NCBI GenBank assembly: GCA_905477545.1
Contig: CAJQGN010000131.1
Coordinates: 1 to 43,634 of the forward strand
From: an uncultured Acidimicrobiales bacterium
GTDB taxonomy: Bacteria > Actinomycetota > Acidimicrobiia > Acidimicrobiales > Poriferisodalaceae
Length of the DNA stretch: 43,634 bases
Reading direction: 5' to 3'
Shown piece by piece: positions 18,013 to 27,058 of the stretch; within the stretch, counting starts at the first letter, position 1, and each line of letters opens with the position of its first letter. Position numbers and translations under genes: made by a program. The notes beneath the pieces are model-generated. The model was not told the origin of the DNA. It saw nothing but the letters and a program-made list of their open reading frames with translations, and searched no databases.

Positions 18013-18867
18013 TTGAACCTCGACCGTTCTAAAAGCAGTACTTCTCCAGAATTTTTATTTGTTCTCGGAGGCATCTCGCAGTATAGCGGCGCTGCCACCG
18101 CCGTTAGTTTGTTTGAGAACATAAGACCTGGTGGTGTCGCTCTGCTGAGGGTTCTGGCTGCAGCTCTTGCAATAATTTTTTTTCGAAGGTCCTGGAAACG
18201 GAAATGGAATAAAAAAGATTTAGTTTGGGCTAGCGCTTTCGGCACCGTCTTGGCCGTTATGAATCTATCAATTTACCTAGCGATTGAAACTCTCCCTCTA
18301 GGGAATGCAGTCGCAATAGAATTTCTCGGTCCAATCGCCGTGGCAGCAATCGGGGCTAGAACAATTAAGTCTGCCTCCTCTTTAGGTCTTGCTTCCGTAG
18401 GTGTAATAATCCTGGCAGGGGTTCAGCCCTCCGGTACGGCTCTCGGGATACTATTCGCCTTAATAGCCGGACTGATGTGGGCGGCATACATAGTTCTGGG
18501 CCACCAAGTAGCAAGGCACGGCGCAGCTATTGACGGTCTTGGGGTAGGCATGCTCGTAGGAGCGTTCATCATAGCTCCATTCGGAATAACCGAGATGGGC
18601 GCCGCTTTTAGCTCTCCCAGTATTTTGGGCTTGGCGCTACTCACTGGGATCCTCTCGAACGTCATTCCTTACAGCATTGACCAAAACGTTCTGGGTCGTA
18701 TTAGCCGTTCTCGCTTTGCATTCCTCCAAGCCCTACTGCCAGTTACTGCCTCACTAATAGCTTTTCTTTTTTTAAATCAGGAAACTAGTTGGGCCGAAGT
18801 GGGAGGAATTAGCTTAGTCGTAGTTGCAATCCTTATTCGAGGTAGTGACCACTCGCAGTTGAAATAG
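18013..18867 (+). CDS. EamA/DMT family transporter (RhtA-like)
   Basis: ~10 TM; 'LLRVLAAALAIIFFRRSW', 'AIEFLGPIAVAAIG', C-terminal 'FLFLNQETSWAEVGGISLVVVAILI'. Confidence 0.85.
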   Translation: MNLDRSKSSTSPEFLFVLGGISQYSGAATAVSLFENIRPGGVALLRVLAAALAIIFFRRSWKRKWNKKDLVWASAFGTVLAVMNLSIYLAIETLPLGNAVAIEFLGPIAVAAIGARTIKSASSLGLASVGVIILAGVQPSGTALGILFALIAGLMWAAYIVLGHQVARHGAAIDGLGVGMLVGAFIIAPFGITEMGAAFSSPSILGLALLTGILSNVIPYSIDQNVLGRISRSRFAFLQALLPVTASLIAFLFLNQETSWAEVGGISLVVVAILIRGSDHSQLK

Positions 18868-18909
18868 ATTTTGGTACTAACCCATCAAAATATTGATTAG
18901 GAGGGCTTT

Positions 18910-19389
18910 ATGTCCGAACTCCAATACGAACCTATGGAGCACATGGAAAAACTCCAATGGATGTTAGACACGAACGGCTGGGGTATCGAGCCCGTAAAAC
19001 CAATCACTGGGGATTCTCCGCGCGCTGGGTACTCATACACATTCGGTTTAAAGTCATTAATTGGCTACCCCGATTTAGCTATATTTGGGCTAGCTCCCGC
19101 AGCTGCTCGTGGCTTGCTCGACTTAATTATTACTCACTTACGCTCGGGCGGAGAGCTCCCGGTTGGACAACCATTCAATGGGTTATTAGATAACGATCTT
19201 GTGTCTGTTCTCCTCGATGTTGAACTTCCAAGGCATGCTGCTTTGTTTCCTACTCTTCCTCTGATCTACAAAAACAATGAATGGCAGGTCCGTCAGTTCA
19301 TATGGCCCGATCGTTCTGGTGCACTGCCGTGGGATGATACGTGGCCAGAAGCGTTGAGGTTTGCGCAGCCAATACTTACTTCGTTTTGA
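18910..19389 (+). CDS. DUF4262-like protein
   Basis: 'GYSYTFGLKSLIGYPDLAIFGL' N-terminal pattern; SD 'AGGAGGG' upstream. Confidence 0.6.
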   Translation: MSELQYEPMEHMEKLQWMLDTNGWGIEPVKPITGDSPRAGYSYTFGLKSLIGYPDLAIFGLAPAAARGLLDLIITHLRSGGELPVGQPFNGLLDNDLVSVLLDVELPRHAALFPTLPLIYKNNEWQVRQFIWPDRSGALPWDDTWPEALRFAQPILTSF

Positions 19390-20076
19390 TTAAAAAAGTG
19401 GACTTCGCCAAGTTTTCGCTGCGATCCAACCCAAGAGACCAAACAACAAAGCTGACCCAACAAGCGACGCCCAAGTAGTCAACCTAGAACCGTTTCGATA
19501 ACGAACACCTACACAATAACCAGATACGAATCCCGCTAGAAGTCCGCCAAGGTGGCCACCAACTGAGACGTTAGGGCCGAGGAAAGACAAAATAACATTT
19601 ACGATTATTAGTGTTCCTAAACCTTCTTGCCATGGGTTTTTCCCCTCTTTCTGTTCGATAACGAACACCGCGGCCATTAAACCGTAGACGATGCCAGAGG
19701 CACCAACCGTCGGATTCATCGGCGTTAGTAACAACGCTCCAGCTGACCCACCAAGCGCCGAAACAAAACAGATTAACGCAAAGTAAGACGTCCCAATGTT
19801 CCGTTCTAAGCGGCGCCCTAGCAGGAAGAGCATCAACACATTGAGAAGAATATGTCGCAAGTCTGCGTGGAGGAAGGCCCCCGTTAAAAGCCGCCACCAC
19901 TCATTGAGCTCTGCTATCGGGACTCCCCAAACTGACATGTCAACAAGAGCATCTCGACGTAACGAATATTGGCCTATTTTTTGAAAATCGTGGGTTAATA
20001 AAAAGGCGAAAAAATTCAGTGCAACTAGTGTCAGGATTCCAATCGGCTGCACAAATTGTGGTCGCTTAAAGCTCAC
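19390..20076 (-). CDS. Rhomboid family intramembrane serine protease
   Basis: 'WWRLLTGAFLHADLRHILLNVLMLFLLGRRLE', catalytic 'TVGASGIVYGLM', His motif 'SVGGHLGGLLAGF'. Confidence 0.93.
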   Translation of the reverse strand: MSFKRPQFVQPIGILTLVALNFFAFLLTHDFQKIGQYSLRRDALVDMSVWGVPIAELNEWWRLLTGAFLHADLRHILLNVLMLFLLGRRLERNIGTSYFALICFVSALGGSAGALLLTPMNPTVGASGIVYGLMAAVFVIEQKEGKNPWQEGLGTLIIVNVILSFLGPNVSVGGHLGGLLAGFVSGYCVGVRYRNGSRLTTWASLVGSALLFGLLGWIAAKTWRSPLF

Positions 20077-20113
20077 GGATACGAAGTCGCCTTTCGAGTA
20101 GTAGTGTCATCAC

Positions 20114-20965
20114 ATGAAATTCGGAATAATGTTTGCTAACACTGGGCCATTTGTCGAACCAGAAGCTGCCATTAATTTGGCGCAAGCGGCCGAAGCCGCC
20201 GGATGCGAGTCAATCTGGACAGTTGAACATGTTGTTGTCCCTAAAGGATACAAATCAGCCTACCCCTACGCCAAGGACGGACGAATGCCAGGGGACAAAG
20301 AGGACATAGACATTCCTGACCCACTTATCTGGTTGGCTTACATTGCGTCCGCTACATCAACAATAAAGTTAGGGACTGGAGTAATGATCGTCCCACAACG
20401 CAACCCCCTTGTAACAGCAAAAGCTGTTGCTACGTTAGACCGCCTATCTAAAGGCAGGATGATTTTGGGAGTCGGGTCTGGCTGGTTGGAGGAAGAGTTT
20501 GACGCTCTAGGTGTCTCTTTTGATGATAGAGGCAACAGGACAGATGAGTACCTGCAGACTTACAGGACTGCTTGGGAAAATGATGTGGCCGGATTTAATG
20601 GTGAATTCATTTCATTTAACGACGTCTATGTCCGTCCTCAGCCTTCAAGTCATCACATTCCCATTATTGTTGGCGGGCATAGCAAAAGAGCAGCACGAAG
20701 GGCTGGAGAAATCGGCGATGGGTTCTTTCCCGGTCGAGGAAAACCATCCGAGCTTGCCGTATTATTCAATTACGCCAAAGAATGCGCTGAGCGAGCCGGT
20801 CGAAACCCAGATGCCTTAGAGTTCACTGCCGGTGGGCCAACTACAGCGGAATACGTGGAACAATTAGCTTCGATAGGCGTTTCTCGGATGATTGTCCCGC
20901 CGTTACAACCCGAGCACTTTGATAGCTTCGCCAGCAATGTCATCGCTCAATTCGGAAGTTCATAA
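20114..20965 (+). CDS. LLM class F420-dependent-type oxidoreductase
   Basis: 'MKFGIMFANTGPF...ESIWTVEHVVVP...LDRLSKGRMILGVGSGWLEEEFDALGV'. Confidence 0.9.
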   Translation: MKFGIMFANTGPFVEPEAAINLAQAAEAAGCESIWTVEHVVVPKGYKSAYPYAKDGRMPGDKEDIDIPDPLIWLAYIASATSTIKLGTGVMIVPQRNPLVTAKAVATLDRLSKGRMILGVGSGWLEEEFDALGVSFDDRGNRTDEYLQTYRTAWENDVAGFNGEFISFNDVYVRPQPSSHHIPIIVGGHSKRAARRAGEIGDGFFPGRGKPSELAVLFNYAKECAERAGRNPDALEFTAGGPTTAEYVEQLASIGVSRMIVPPLQPEHFDSFASNVIAQFGSS

Positions 20966-20967
20966 AA

Positions 20968-22233
20968 ATGATTAACAACTTATTTAACTTCATTGATTCA
21001 TCACCTTCTCCGTTTCATGCCAGCGAAAACGCCGCAACGTCACTTAGCATCGCCGGATTTGATGAAGTTTCAAGTTCAGCTTCTTGGAACTCGAATCAGA
21101 AATCTTTTCTCAAGACCGGCGGCTCCATAGTTGCTGTTTCAGCTGCCGACAAAATCGACCCAAAGCATCTCATATTTAATATTGTCGGCGCCCACACCGA
21201 CAGCCCAAATTTGAGGATAAAGCCGATTCCCGACCGCAATAGCGTTGGGTATCAACAATTAGGAGTTGAAATATACGGAGGTGCTCTTCTTAATTCGTGG
21301 CTTGATCGAGATCTTGGTCTCTCTGGCCAAGTCTGCACGAAAGAAGGGCAGGTTATCAAAAAGCATCTGTTCCGATCTGATCAACCTCTACTTCGTGTCC
21401 CACAGCTAGCAATTCATTTAGATAGAAACGTTAATGAAGGGCTCACCTTAGATCGCCAAAGCCACTTGACTCCGATCTGGGGGCTTGGAGATTCAGACAA
21501 TCACGGATTTCGCAATTTTTTAGCAAACTTAATTGAGGTCGAGGAAACAGACATTTTATCTTGGGATGCAATGGCTCACGATTTAACGCCTTCAACTCTT
21601 CTCGGTAAAAATCAGGAGTTTTATTCAGCTTCTCGCATCGACAACCTAGCGTCATGTCATGCTGCTGTCGAAGCCCTTTGCTTACTCGACTCACTACCGG
21701 AAAACACAGTTGCTGTTGCTGCGCTTTTTGACCATGAGGAAGTCGGAAGTAACTCTAATACTGGAGCCGCTGGGCCATTATTAGAGAACTGCCTTGAACG
21801 AATAGTACTTTCGCTCGGCGGGTCTCGGGACGACTTTTTTGCTGCCCTTGCCCGATCTTGGTGTCTATCCGCCGACGGAGCTCACGCCGTGCATCCTAAC
21901 TACGCGGAGCGTCACGACTCATCGCACAAAATCGAATTAAATGCTGGGCCGGTTATCAAGATTAACGCCAACGTTCGCTATGCAACGCAAGCAGAAGGCA
22001 GCGCACACTTCCAAATGATCTGCGACGCAATAAATGTACCTACACAACTTTACTCTCATCGCAGTGACCTTGCCTGCGGTTCCACAATAGGACCTATCAC
22101 TGCAACCCGATTGGGAATTCGTGTTGTTGATGTCGGCAGCGCTCAACTATCTATGCACTCAGCGAGAGAAATGGGCGGTTCCAAAGACCCGGGGCTTCTT
22201 ACTCGTTCACTGACAGCTTTCTATCAATATTGA
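20968..22233 (+). CDS. apeB: M18 family aspartyl aminopeptidase
   Basis: 'FIDSSPSPFHASENAA', 'GAHTDSPNLRIKP', 'ALFDHEEVGSNSNTGAAGPLLE', 'SADGAHAVHPNY'. Confidence 0.93.
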   Translation: MINNLFNFIDSSPSPFHASENAATSLSIAGFDEVSSSASWNSNQKSFLKTGGSIVAVSAADKIDPKHLIFNIVGAHTDSPNLRIKPIPDRNSVGYQQLGVEIYGGALLNSWLDRDLGLSGQVCTKEGQVIKKHLFRSDQPLLRVPQLAIHLDRNVNEGLTLDRQSHLTPIWGLGDSDNHGFRNFLANLIEVEETDILSWDAMAHDLTPSTLLGKNQEFYSASRIDNLASCHAAVEALCLLDSLPENTVAVAALFDHEEVGSNSNTGAAGPLLENCLERIVLSLGGSRDDFFAALARSWCLSADGAHAVHPNYAERHDSSHKIELNAGPVIKINANVRYATQAEGSAHFQMICDAINVPTQLYSHRSDLACGSTIGPITATRLGIRVVDVGSAQLSMHSAREMGGSKDPGLLTRSLTAFYQY

Positions 22234-22313
22234 GAAGACTTCTCCGATGAAAGTTGGGTCGACACTATGTGGCAGCAACCTACAACAATTTCAACAGCCC
22301 AAGACCGACTGAT

Positions 22314-23012
22314 TTAAACACCATGATGCAGTTCGTTAAACAAATGACCGCTGTCGTTAAAACGACGGATCGCCCACGTTTCTTTATCCTTCACGATCTG
22401 GCTTATCGAACAGTTATCAGCTCCACCAAATGAAAAAGCCCGACTATTCGCGATAGAAGCCAATACCGATCCTATGACTCCCCCATGAACTACGCAGAGC
22501 ACTAGCTGGTCGGGGTGTTTATCAGCTATCCGATCGAGAGCTCGCATGCAGCGATCTGCGAAATTTTTATTTGTTTCGGCACCCGGAATCGCATCCCACC
22601 GCTCTTCACGGTGCATCTGTTCGTATATAGGATGATTTTCTGCGGCTCTTTGACGCAACAATCCACCTTCCCAATCCCCCAAATGTACCTCTCTTAAATC
22701 CGGTTCAATTTCTACACGCATACCTAAAACTTCGGCTAGGGGAGCAAGGGTTTGCTGGGTTCTTTGCATTGAGGTTGCGTAAAGCGCCTTGAATGGTTCT
22801 GATGCCAGTCGCTCAGCAGACAGAGCAGCCTGGGCGACCCCTAGCTCTGAAAGCGGAGGGTCACCCTGGCCATCAATCAGCGGGAAAGCGTTTCCAGGAA
22901 CATACGGCATTGAAGCCCCATGTCTAAGCAGCATGATTTCAGTCGATCCAGCTGCTCGCTGCCATCTCTGTTGCGCAAATTGTTGTGGACCGTCATCATT
23001 ATTCACATCCAC
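22314..23012 (-). CDS. Histidine phosphatase (phosphoglycerate mutase-like)
   Basis: 'IMLLRHGASMPY', 'LYATSMQRTQQTLAPLAEVLG', 'VVHGGVIGSVL'. Confidence 0.92.
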   Translation of the reverse strand: MDVNNDDGPQQFAQQRWQRAAGSTEIMLLRHGASMPYVPGNAFPLIDGQGDPPLSELGVAQAALSAERLASEPFKALYATSMQRTQQTLAPLAEVLGMRVEIEPDLREVHLGDWEGGLLRQRAAENHPIYEQMHREERWDAIPGAETNKNFADRCMRALDRIADKHPDQLVLCVVHGGVIGSVLASIANSRAFSFGGADNCSISQIVKDKETWAIRRFNDSGHLFNELHHGV

Positions 23013-23048
23013 AAACTAACAAACTTGGTCTACCTGCATGCGTTGCTT

Positions 23049-24248
23049 TCATTCAATAACATACGCAGCCTCTCCATGATCACTTTGATCAAGTCCCATA
23101 AGTTCAGTTTCTACCGACACACGAAGCCCCATTACGGAGTCCAGGAATTTCGCTATGACGAAGGTAACAACAAATGAATATACAAGCACCACTCCTATTG
23201 ACAAAGCCTGATTCCAAAGCAATATACCGCCACCGAAAAAGACGCCATCAATAAAGTCCCCGCCTGGGACAGCTGAAGAGTCTGCAAAGAAGCCCAGCAA
23301 AATTCCGCCGACTATTCCTCCCACTAAATGAATACCCACAACATCTAAGCTGTCATCGAAACCGAATCGGAATTTTGCTTGTATTGCGAAGAAACAGATG
23401 GCTCCAGCTGCGGCACCAAAAACAAACGAGTGCATTGTACCCACGAATCCAGCGGCGGGCGTTATCGCCACAAGCGCTGCAACGACGCCTGACGCCATCC
23501 CAATAGTACTAGCTTTACCAGTTTTTATAACCTCCACAATCAGCCAAGAAACCATACCTGCAGCCCCAGCTACAAATGTGTTTACAAATGCCTGTGCAGC
23601 AGCGCCATTCGCTCCAAGCGCTGACCCTGCATTGAATCCGAACCAACCAAACCAAAGAATACCTGCGCCTAACATAACGAAAGGAATATTGTGCGGCGCT
23701 GGACGATTTTCGGGCCAACCAGATCTTTTCCCTAAAACAATAGCGAGGGCAAGAGCCGCCGCTCCGGCATTAACATGAATCGCAGTACCTCCGGCAAAAT
23801 CCAAGGCAGGTAAGTCCAAGATCCAGCCCTTCGGTCCGTAGACCCAGTAGACGACTGGTGCGTAAACAGCTAGTGACCATACTGGGACAAATACCATCCA
23901 CGCAGAAAATTTCATCCGGTCAGCTACTGCACCAGAAATCAATGCTGGAGTAATACATGCGAATGTCATCAAGAAAGCAAAAGTTGCTAACCCCTCCACA
24001 TCATGCACACCTTTTAGACCCACAACGCTCAGGTCACCAAGCCAAGAACGGCCACTATCACCAGAAGCTAAGCTCCATCCGACTAGCACCCAGACCACCG
24101 GCACTGCGCCTAGGCACCACATGTTCATGTTCAACATGTTCAAAGCATTCTTTGTTCTAACCATTCCCCCATAGAAAAGGGCCAAGCCAGGAACCATGAA
24201 TAGGACCATGGCAGCTGATATCAAAATCCAAGCTGTATTGCCTTCCAT
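23049..24248 (-). CDS. amt: Ammonium transporter Amt
   Basis: 'WILISAAMVLFMVPGLALFYGGMVRTKN', 'DFAGGTAIHVNAGAAALA', 'LGAGILWFGWFGFNAGSAL', 'GIHLVGGIVGGILLG'. Confidence 0.96.
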   Translation of the reverse strand: MEGNTAWILISAAMVLFMVPGLALFYGGMVRTKNALNMLNMNMWCLGAVPVVWVLVGWSLASGDSGRSWLGDLSVVGLKGVHDVEGLATFAFLMTFACITPALISGAVADRMKFSAWMVFVPVWSLAVYAPVVYWVYGPKGWILDLPALDFAGGTAIHVNAGAAALALAIVLGKRSGWPENRPAPHNIPFVMLGAGILWFGWFGFNAGSALGANGAAAQAFVNTFVAGAAGMVSWLIVEVIKTGKASTIGMASGVVAALVAITPAAGFVGTMHSFVFGAAAGAICFFAIQAKFRFGFDDSLDVVGIHLVGGIVGGILLGFFADSSAVPGGDFIDGVFFGGGILLWNQALSIGVVLVYSFVVTFVIAKFLDSVMGLRVSVETELMGLDQSDHGEAAYVIE

Positions 24249-24320
24249 CTACTTTTCCTTCCACGTTGGGGTCCGATACCCCTCACGCGTACCAACATAG
24301 AAAGCATTTGTTTTTTCGCT

Positions 24321-24347
24321 GTTTCTAATTTGTTACAAGTTTGTTAA
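24321..24347 (-). promoter_or_regulatory. Candidate GlnR-type binding array upstream of amt: TTAAC-N6-GTAAC-N6-GAAAC
   Basis: Read on the minus strand: TTAAC AAACTT GTAAC AAATTA GAAAC, three half-sites at 11-bp periodicity, ending 72 bp before the amt start; TATGTT (complement 24294-24299) could be the -10. Confidence 0.55.
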
Positions 24348-24358
24348 CCGTAGAGAAG

Positions 24359-25546
24359 TCAACCAATGAAGTTTAAAGCCTGCTCAAGATCTGAGAGTAA
24401 GTCGCTGATGGACTCAATTCCAACTGATATACGAACCAGATCGTCTGGCACTTCGAGCGCCGATCCAGCGACGGATGCATGTGTCATAACAGCCGGATGC
24501 TCAATGAGGGATTCCACTGCGCCTAACGATTCGGCTAATGTGAATAGCTTGGTGTTTACAACTAAAGTTTCGGCTGCAGGACGCCCACCTTTAAGCCGGA
24601 AAGAAACCATTCCGCCAAACCCACTCATTTGACGTGCCGCAATTTGATGTCCTTGGTGGTGTGACAATCCTGGGTACAGAACATCGCTGATTGCATTATG
24701 AGACATCAGCATCTCAGAAATCTGAGAAGCATTCTCACAATGACGATCCATTCTCACAGGAAGTGTTTTAACTCCTCGCATTGCTAAGTAACAATCAAAG
24801 GGACTAGCTATAGCACCAACAGCATTCTGAATAAAGACTAGCTCTTCTGCTATATCTTCATCGTTGGTAGCAACGAACCCTCCAACAACGTCGCTATGCC
24901 CACCGATGTACTTAGTAGCCGAATGAATCACAGCATCTGCGCCAAGTGATAGCGGCTGCTGCAGATAAGGCGTTGCGAACGTGTTGTCTACAACAACCTG
25001 ACCGCCTAGGTCATGGACGATGCCACAAATTGCCTCGATATCAAAAATTCCTAACATTGGGTTGGTAGGAGTCTCCAACCAAAGTAACCGGGTGTTGGCA
25101 CTCCAAGAATCACGAATTAATTCAGGTCTAGTTAGATCAACTGCCCGATTTGATATTCCCATTTTTCCGTGGATCTTATCGATAAGTCGAAATGTCCCCC
25201 CATAGGCATCATCTCCGAGTAAAATTTCTGACCCCGGTGATAGTTGCCGCAAAAGAGCATCCTCTGCCGCAAGGCCACTAGCAAATGCATGACCATAATT
25301 TGCGCCTTCGAGCGAAGCTAAACAAGCCTGATACGCATGTCGAGTGGGGTTACCGGTTCGCGCATACTCATAACCATTTTTAGGGTGACCAATAGCATCT
25401 TGCGCAAACGTCGTCGCCAATGCTATCGGTGTTACAACTCCTCCCGTGCGAGGGTCGTGGGGCTGACCAGCCCTAATCGCCCTAGTTTCGAACTCATAAC
25501 TTTCTGAATCTTCAAACCCTGAAAGAAGTGGGTCGCCTCCCATCAT
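24359..25546 (-). CDS. metB: Cystathionine gamma-synthase/lyase, PLP-dependent trans-sulfuration enzyme
   Basis: 'FETRAIRAGQPHDPRTGGVVTPIALATTF', 'SATKYIGGHSDVVGG', 'AVESLIEHPAVMTHASV'. Confidence 0.92.
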   Translation of the reverse strand: MMGGDPLLSGFEDSESYEFETRAIRAGQPHDPRTGGVVTPIALATTFAQDAIGHPKNGYEYARTGNPTRHAYQACLASLEGANYGHAFASGLAAEDALLRQLSPGSEILLGDDAYGGTFRLIDKIHGKMGISNRAVDLTRPELIRDSWSANTRLLWLETPTNPMLGIFDIEAICGIVHDLGGQVVVDNTFATPYLQQPLSLGADAVIHSATKYIGGHSDVVGGFVATNDEDIAEELVFIQNAVGAIASPFDCYLAMRGVKTLPVRMDRHCENASQISEMLMSHNAISDVLYPGLSHHQGHQIAARQMSGFGGMVSFRLKGGRPAAETLVVNTKLFTLAESLGAVESLIEHPAVMTHASVAGSALEVPDDLVRISVGIESISDLLSDLEQALNFIG

Positions 25547-26943
25547 TATGCTTCAACCTCCGAATTGTTCTGACCTGATATGAAGTCCATTACATCTGTT
25601 TGCGTCAAGACAGCAAATGGTAGCCCTTCATTATGGACTAGTGCCGCTTCGGTTTCCCTGAGAACGGAGACCGCCTCGTCTATTAGCTGTCCGGCACCAA
25701 GGACTGGCAACGGAGCCATCATTATGCTCTCGAGCAGATGATGGTCATTGCCCGTTGATTCGAATGTTTTCGTCATCAATTGGTCTGCCGAGACTGAACC
25801 AATTACCTCCGCTGCCGCTAACGGCATGTCGCCCTTGGCTACGGGCAAACAAGAAACATCATATTTCTTCATAGTCTCAATTGCTGAGCCCACGGTTTCC
25901 CATGGTTTGGCATATATCAGTTCCGGCAACTTAGAGTTTCTGTGCTTAAGTAATTGTTCGACCGTGACACCGTCACTCTTGCTAAAACCCATTTTCGACA
26001 TCCAATTTTTGTCAAAAATTTTCGAGAGATAGCCACGTCCAGAATCAGGGACTAGAACAACCATGAGATCATCTGACGACAAATTTTTTGCCACTTGCAA
26101 AGCCGCGAACACGGCAGTGCCTCCAGACCCACCGATTAACAAACCCTCTTGTTGAGTAACTTGGCGAGCCATTTCAAATGACTCCGCATCAGTTACGGGA
26201 ACGGTTTCATCGACCACCTTAGGATCATATGTACCGGGCCAAAAGTCTTCTCCAACTCCTTCGACAAGGTAAGGACGACCACTTCCACCTGAATAAACTG
26301 AGTTACTCGGGTCTGCTGCAATAACCTTAATGTTTGGGTTCTGTTCCTTCAGGTAATCGCCAACACCACTAATTGTTCCACCTGTTCCTGCTCCAGCTAC
26401 GAAGTGCGTTATTTTTCCTTTTGTCTGCCTCCAAATTTCTGGACCAGTGGTCTCATAATGAGCCTTTGGGTTGAACAAATTTTCGTATTGATTAGGTCTA
26501 TAAGCGTTCGGCGTTTCTTTTACGAGTCTTTCAGCAGTTGAATAGTATGAACGGGGGTCGTCAGGAGCGACTGCCACGGGGCAAACAACAACCTCAGCGC
26601 CGTAAGCCTCCAAGAGAGTAATTTTTTCAGGGCTCAATTTATCAGTGACCACAAATGTGCACTTATAACCTCGTTGGGCTGCAACGATTGCTAAACCCAC
26701 GCCCGTGTTACCTGATGTTGGTTCAATAATTGTTCCGCCAGGCTTTAGGAGTCCGGCCTCTTCGGCTGCATTGATCATCGCAACAGCTGGACGGTCTTTC
26801 GAGCTCCCCCCAGGATTGGTGGTTTCCATTTTGGCTACTACAGGACAGGGAAAACCCTCGTCTAGGCGGGACAAACGAACCAAAGGAGTGTCACCTACTA
26901 GATCAAGCACCGAACCCGCTATGTCTAAACCTTCTAGATCCAT
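25546..26943 (-). CDS. cbs: Cystathionine beta-synthase with C-terminal CBS domains
   Basis: 'LDLVGDTPLVRLSRL', 'NPGGSSKDRPAVAMI', 'EPTSGNTGVGLAIVAAQRGYKC', 'GTGGTISGVGDYLKE', CBS-like C-terminus. Likely start MDLEGLDIAGS at 26943 within ORF 25546-27012. Confidence 0.92.
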   Translation of the reverse strand: MDLEGLDIAGSVLDLVGDTPLVRLSRLDEGFPCPVVAKMETTNPGGSSKDRPAVAMINAAEEAGLLKPGGTIIEPTSGNTGVGLAIVAAQRGYKCTFVVTDKLSPEKITLLEAYGAEVVVCPVAVAPDDPRSYYSTAERLVKETPNAYRPNQYENLFNPKAHYETTGPEIWRQTKGKITHFVAGAGTGGTISGVGDYLKEQNPNIKVIAADPSNSVYSGGSGRPYLVEGVGEDFWPGTYDPKVVDETVPVTDAESFEMARQVTQQEGLLIGGSGGTAVFAALQVAKNLSSDDLMVVLVPDSGRGYLSKIFDKNWMSKMGFSKSDGVTVEQLLKHRNSKLPELIYAKPWETVGSAIETMKKYDVSCLPVAKGDMPLAAAEVIGSVSADQLMTKTFESTGNDHHLLESIMMAPLPVLGAGQLIDEAVSVLRETEAALVHNEGLPFAVLTQTDVMDFISGQNNSEVEA

Positions 26944-27058
26944 ATTTCTAGTTTGGCGTTTCCCAGCCTCAAGCACACAGTTATTCGAAAAAGGAATTCC
27001 GCTTGGACCCAATTAAACAGAGTTAACCAGACCCAAGCGGTCCTACGACCAGCTTTTC

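Noticed and set aside
24268-24282. GGGGT-CCGAT-ACCCC hairpin in the amt leader as a riboregulator
   Set aside because: Only a 5-bp stem with no matching known riboswitch; too weak to call.
26999-27040. CCGCTTGG...CCAAGCGG hairpin between the indolepyruvate oxidoreductase gene and cbs as a terminator
   Set aside because: 8-bp stem with 26-nt loop and no T-tract; insufficient.
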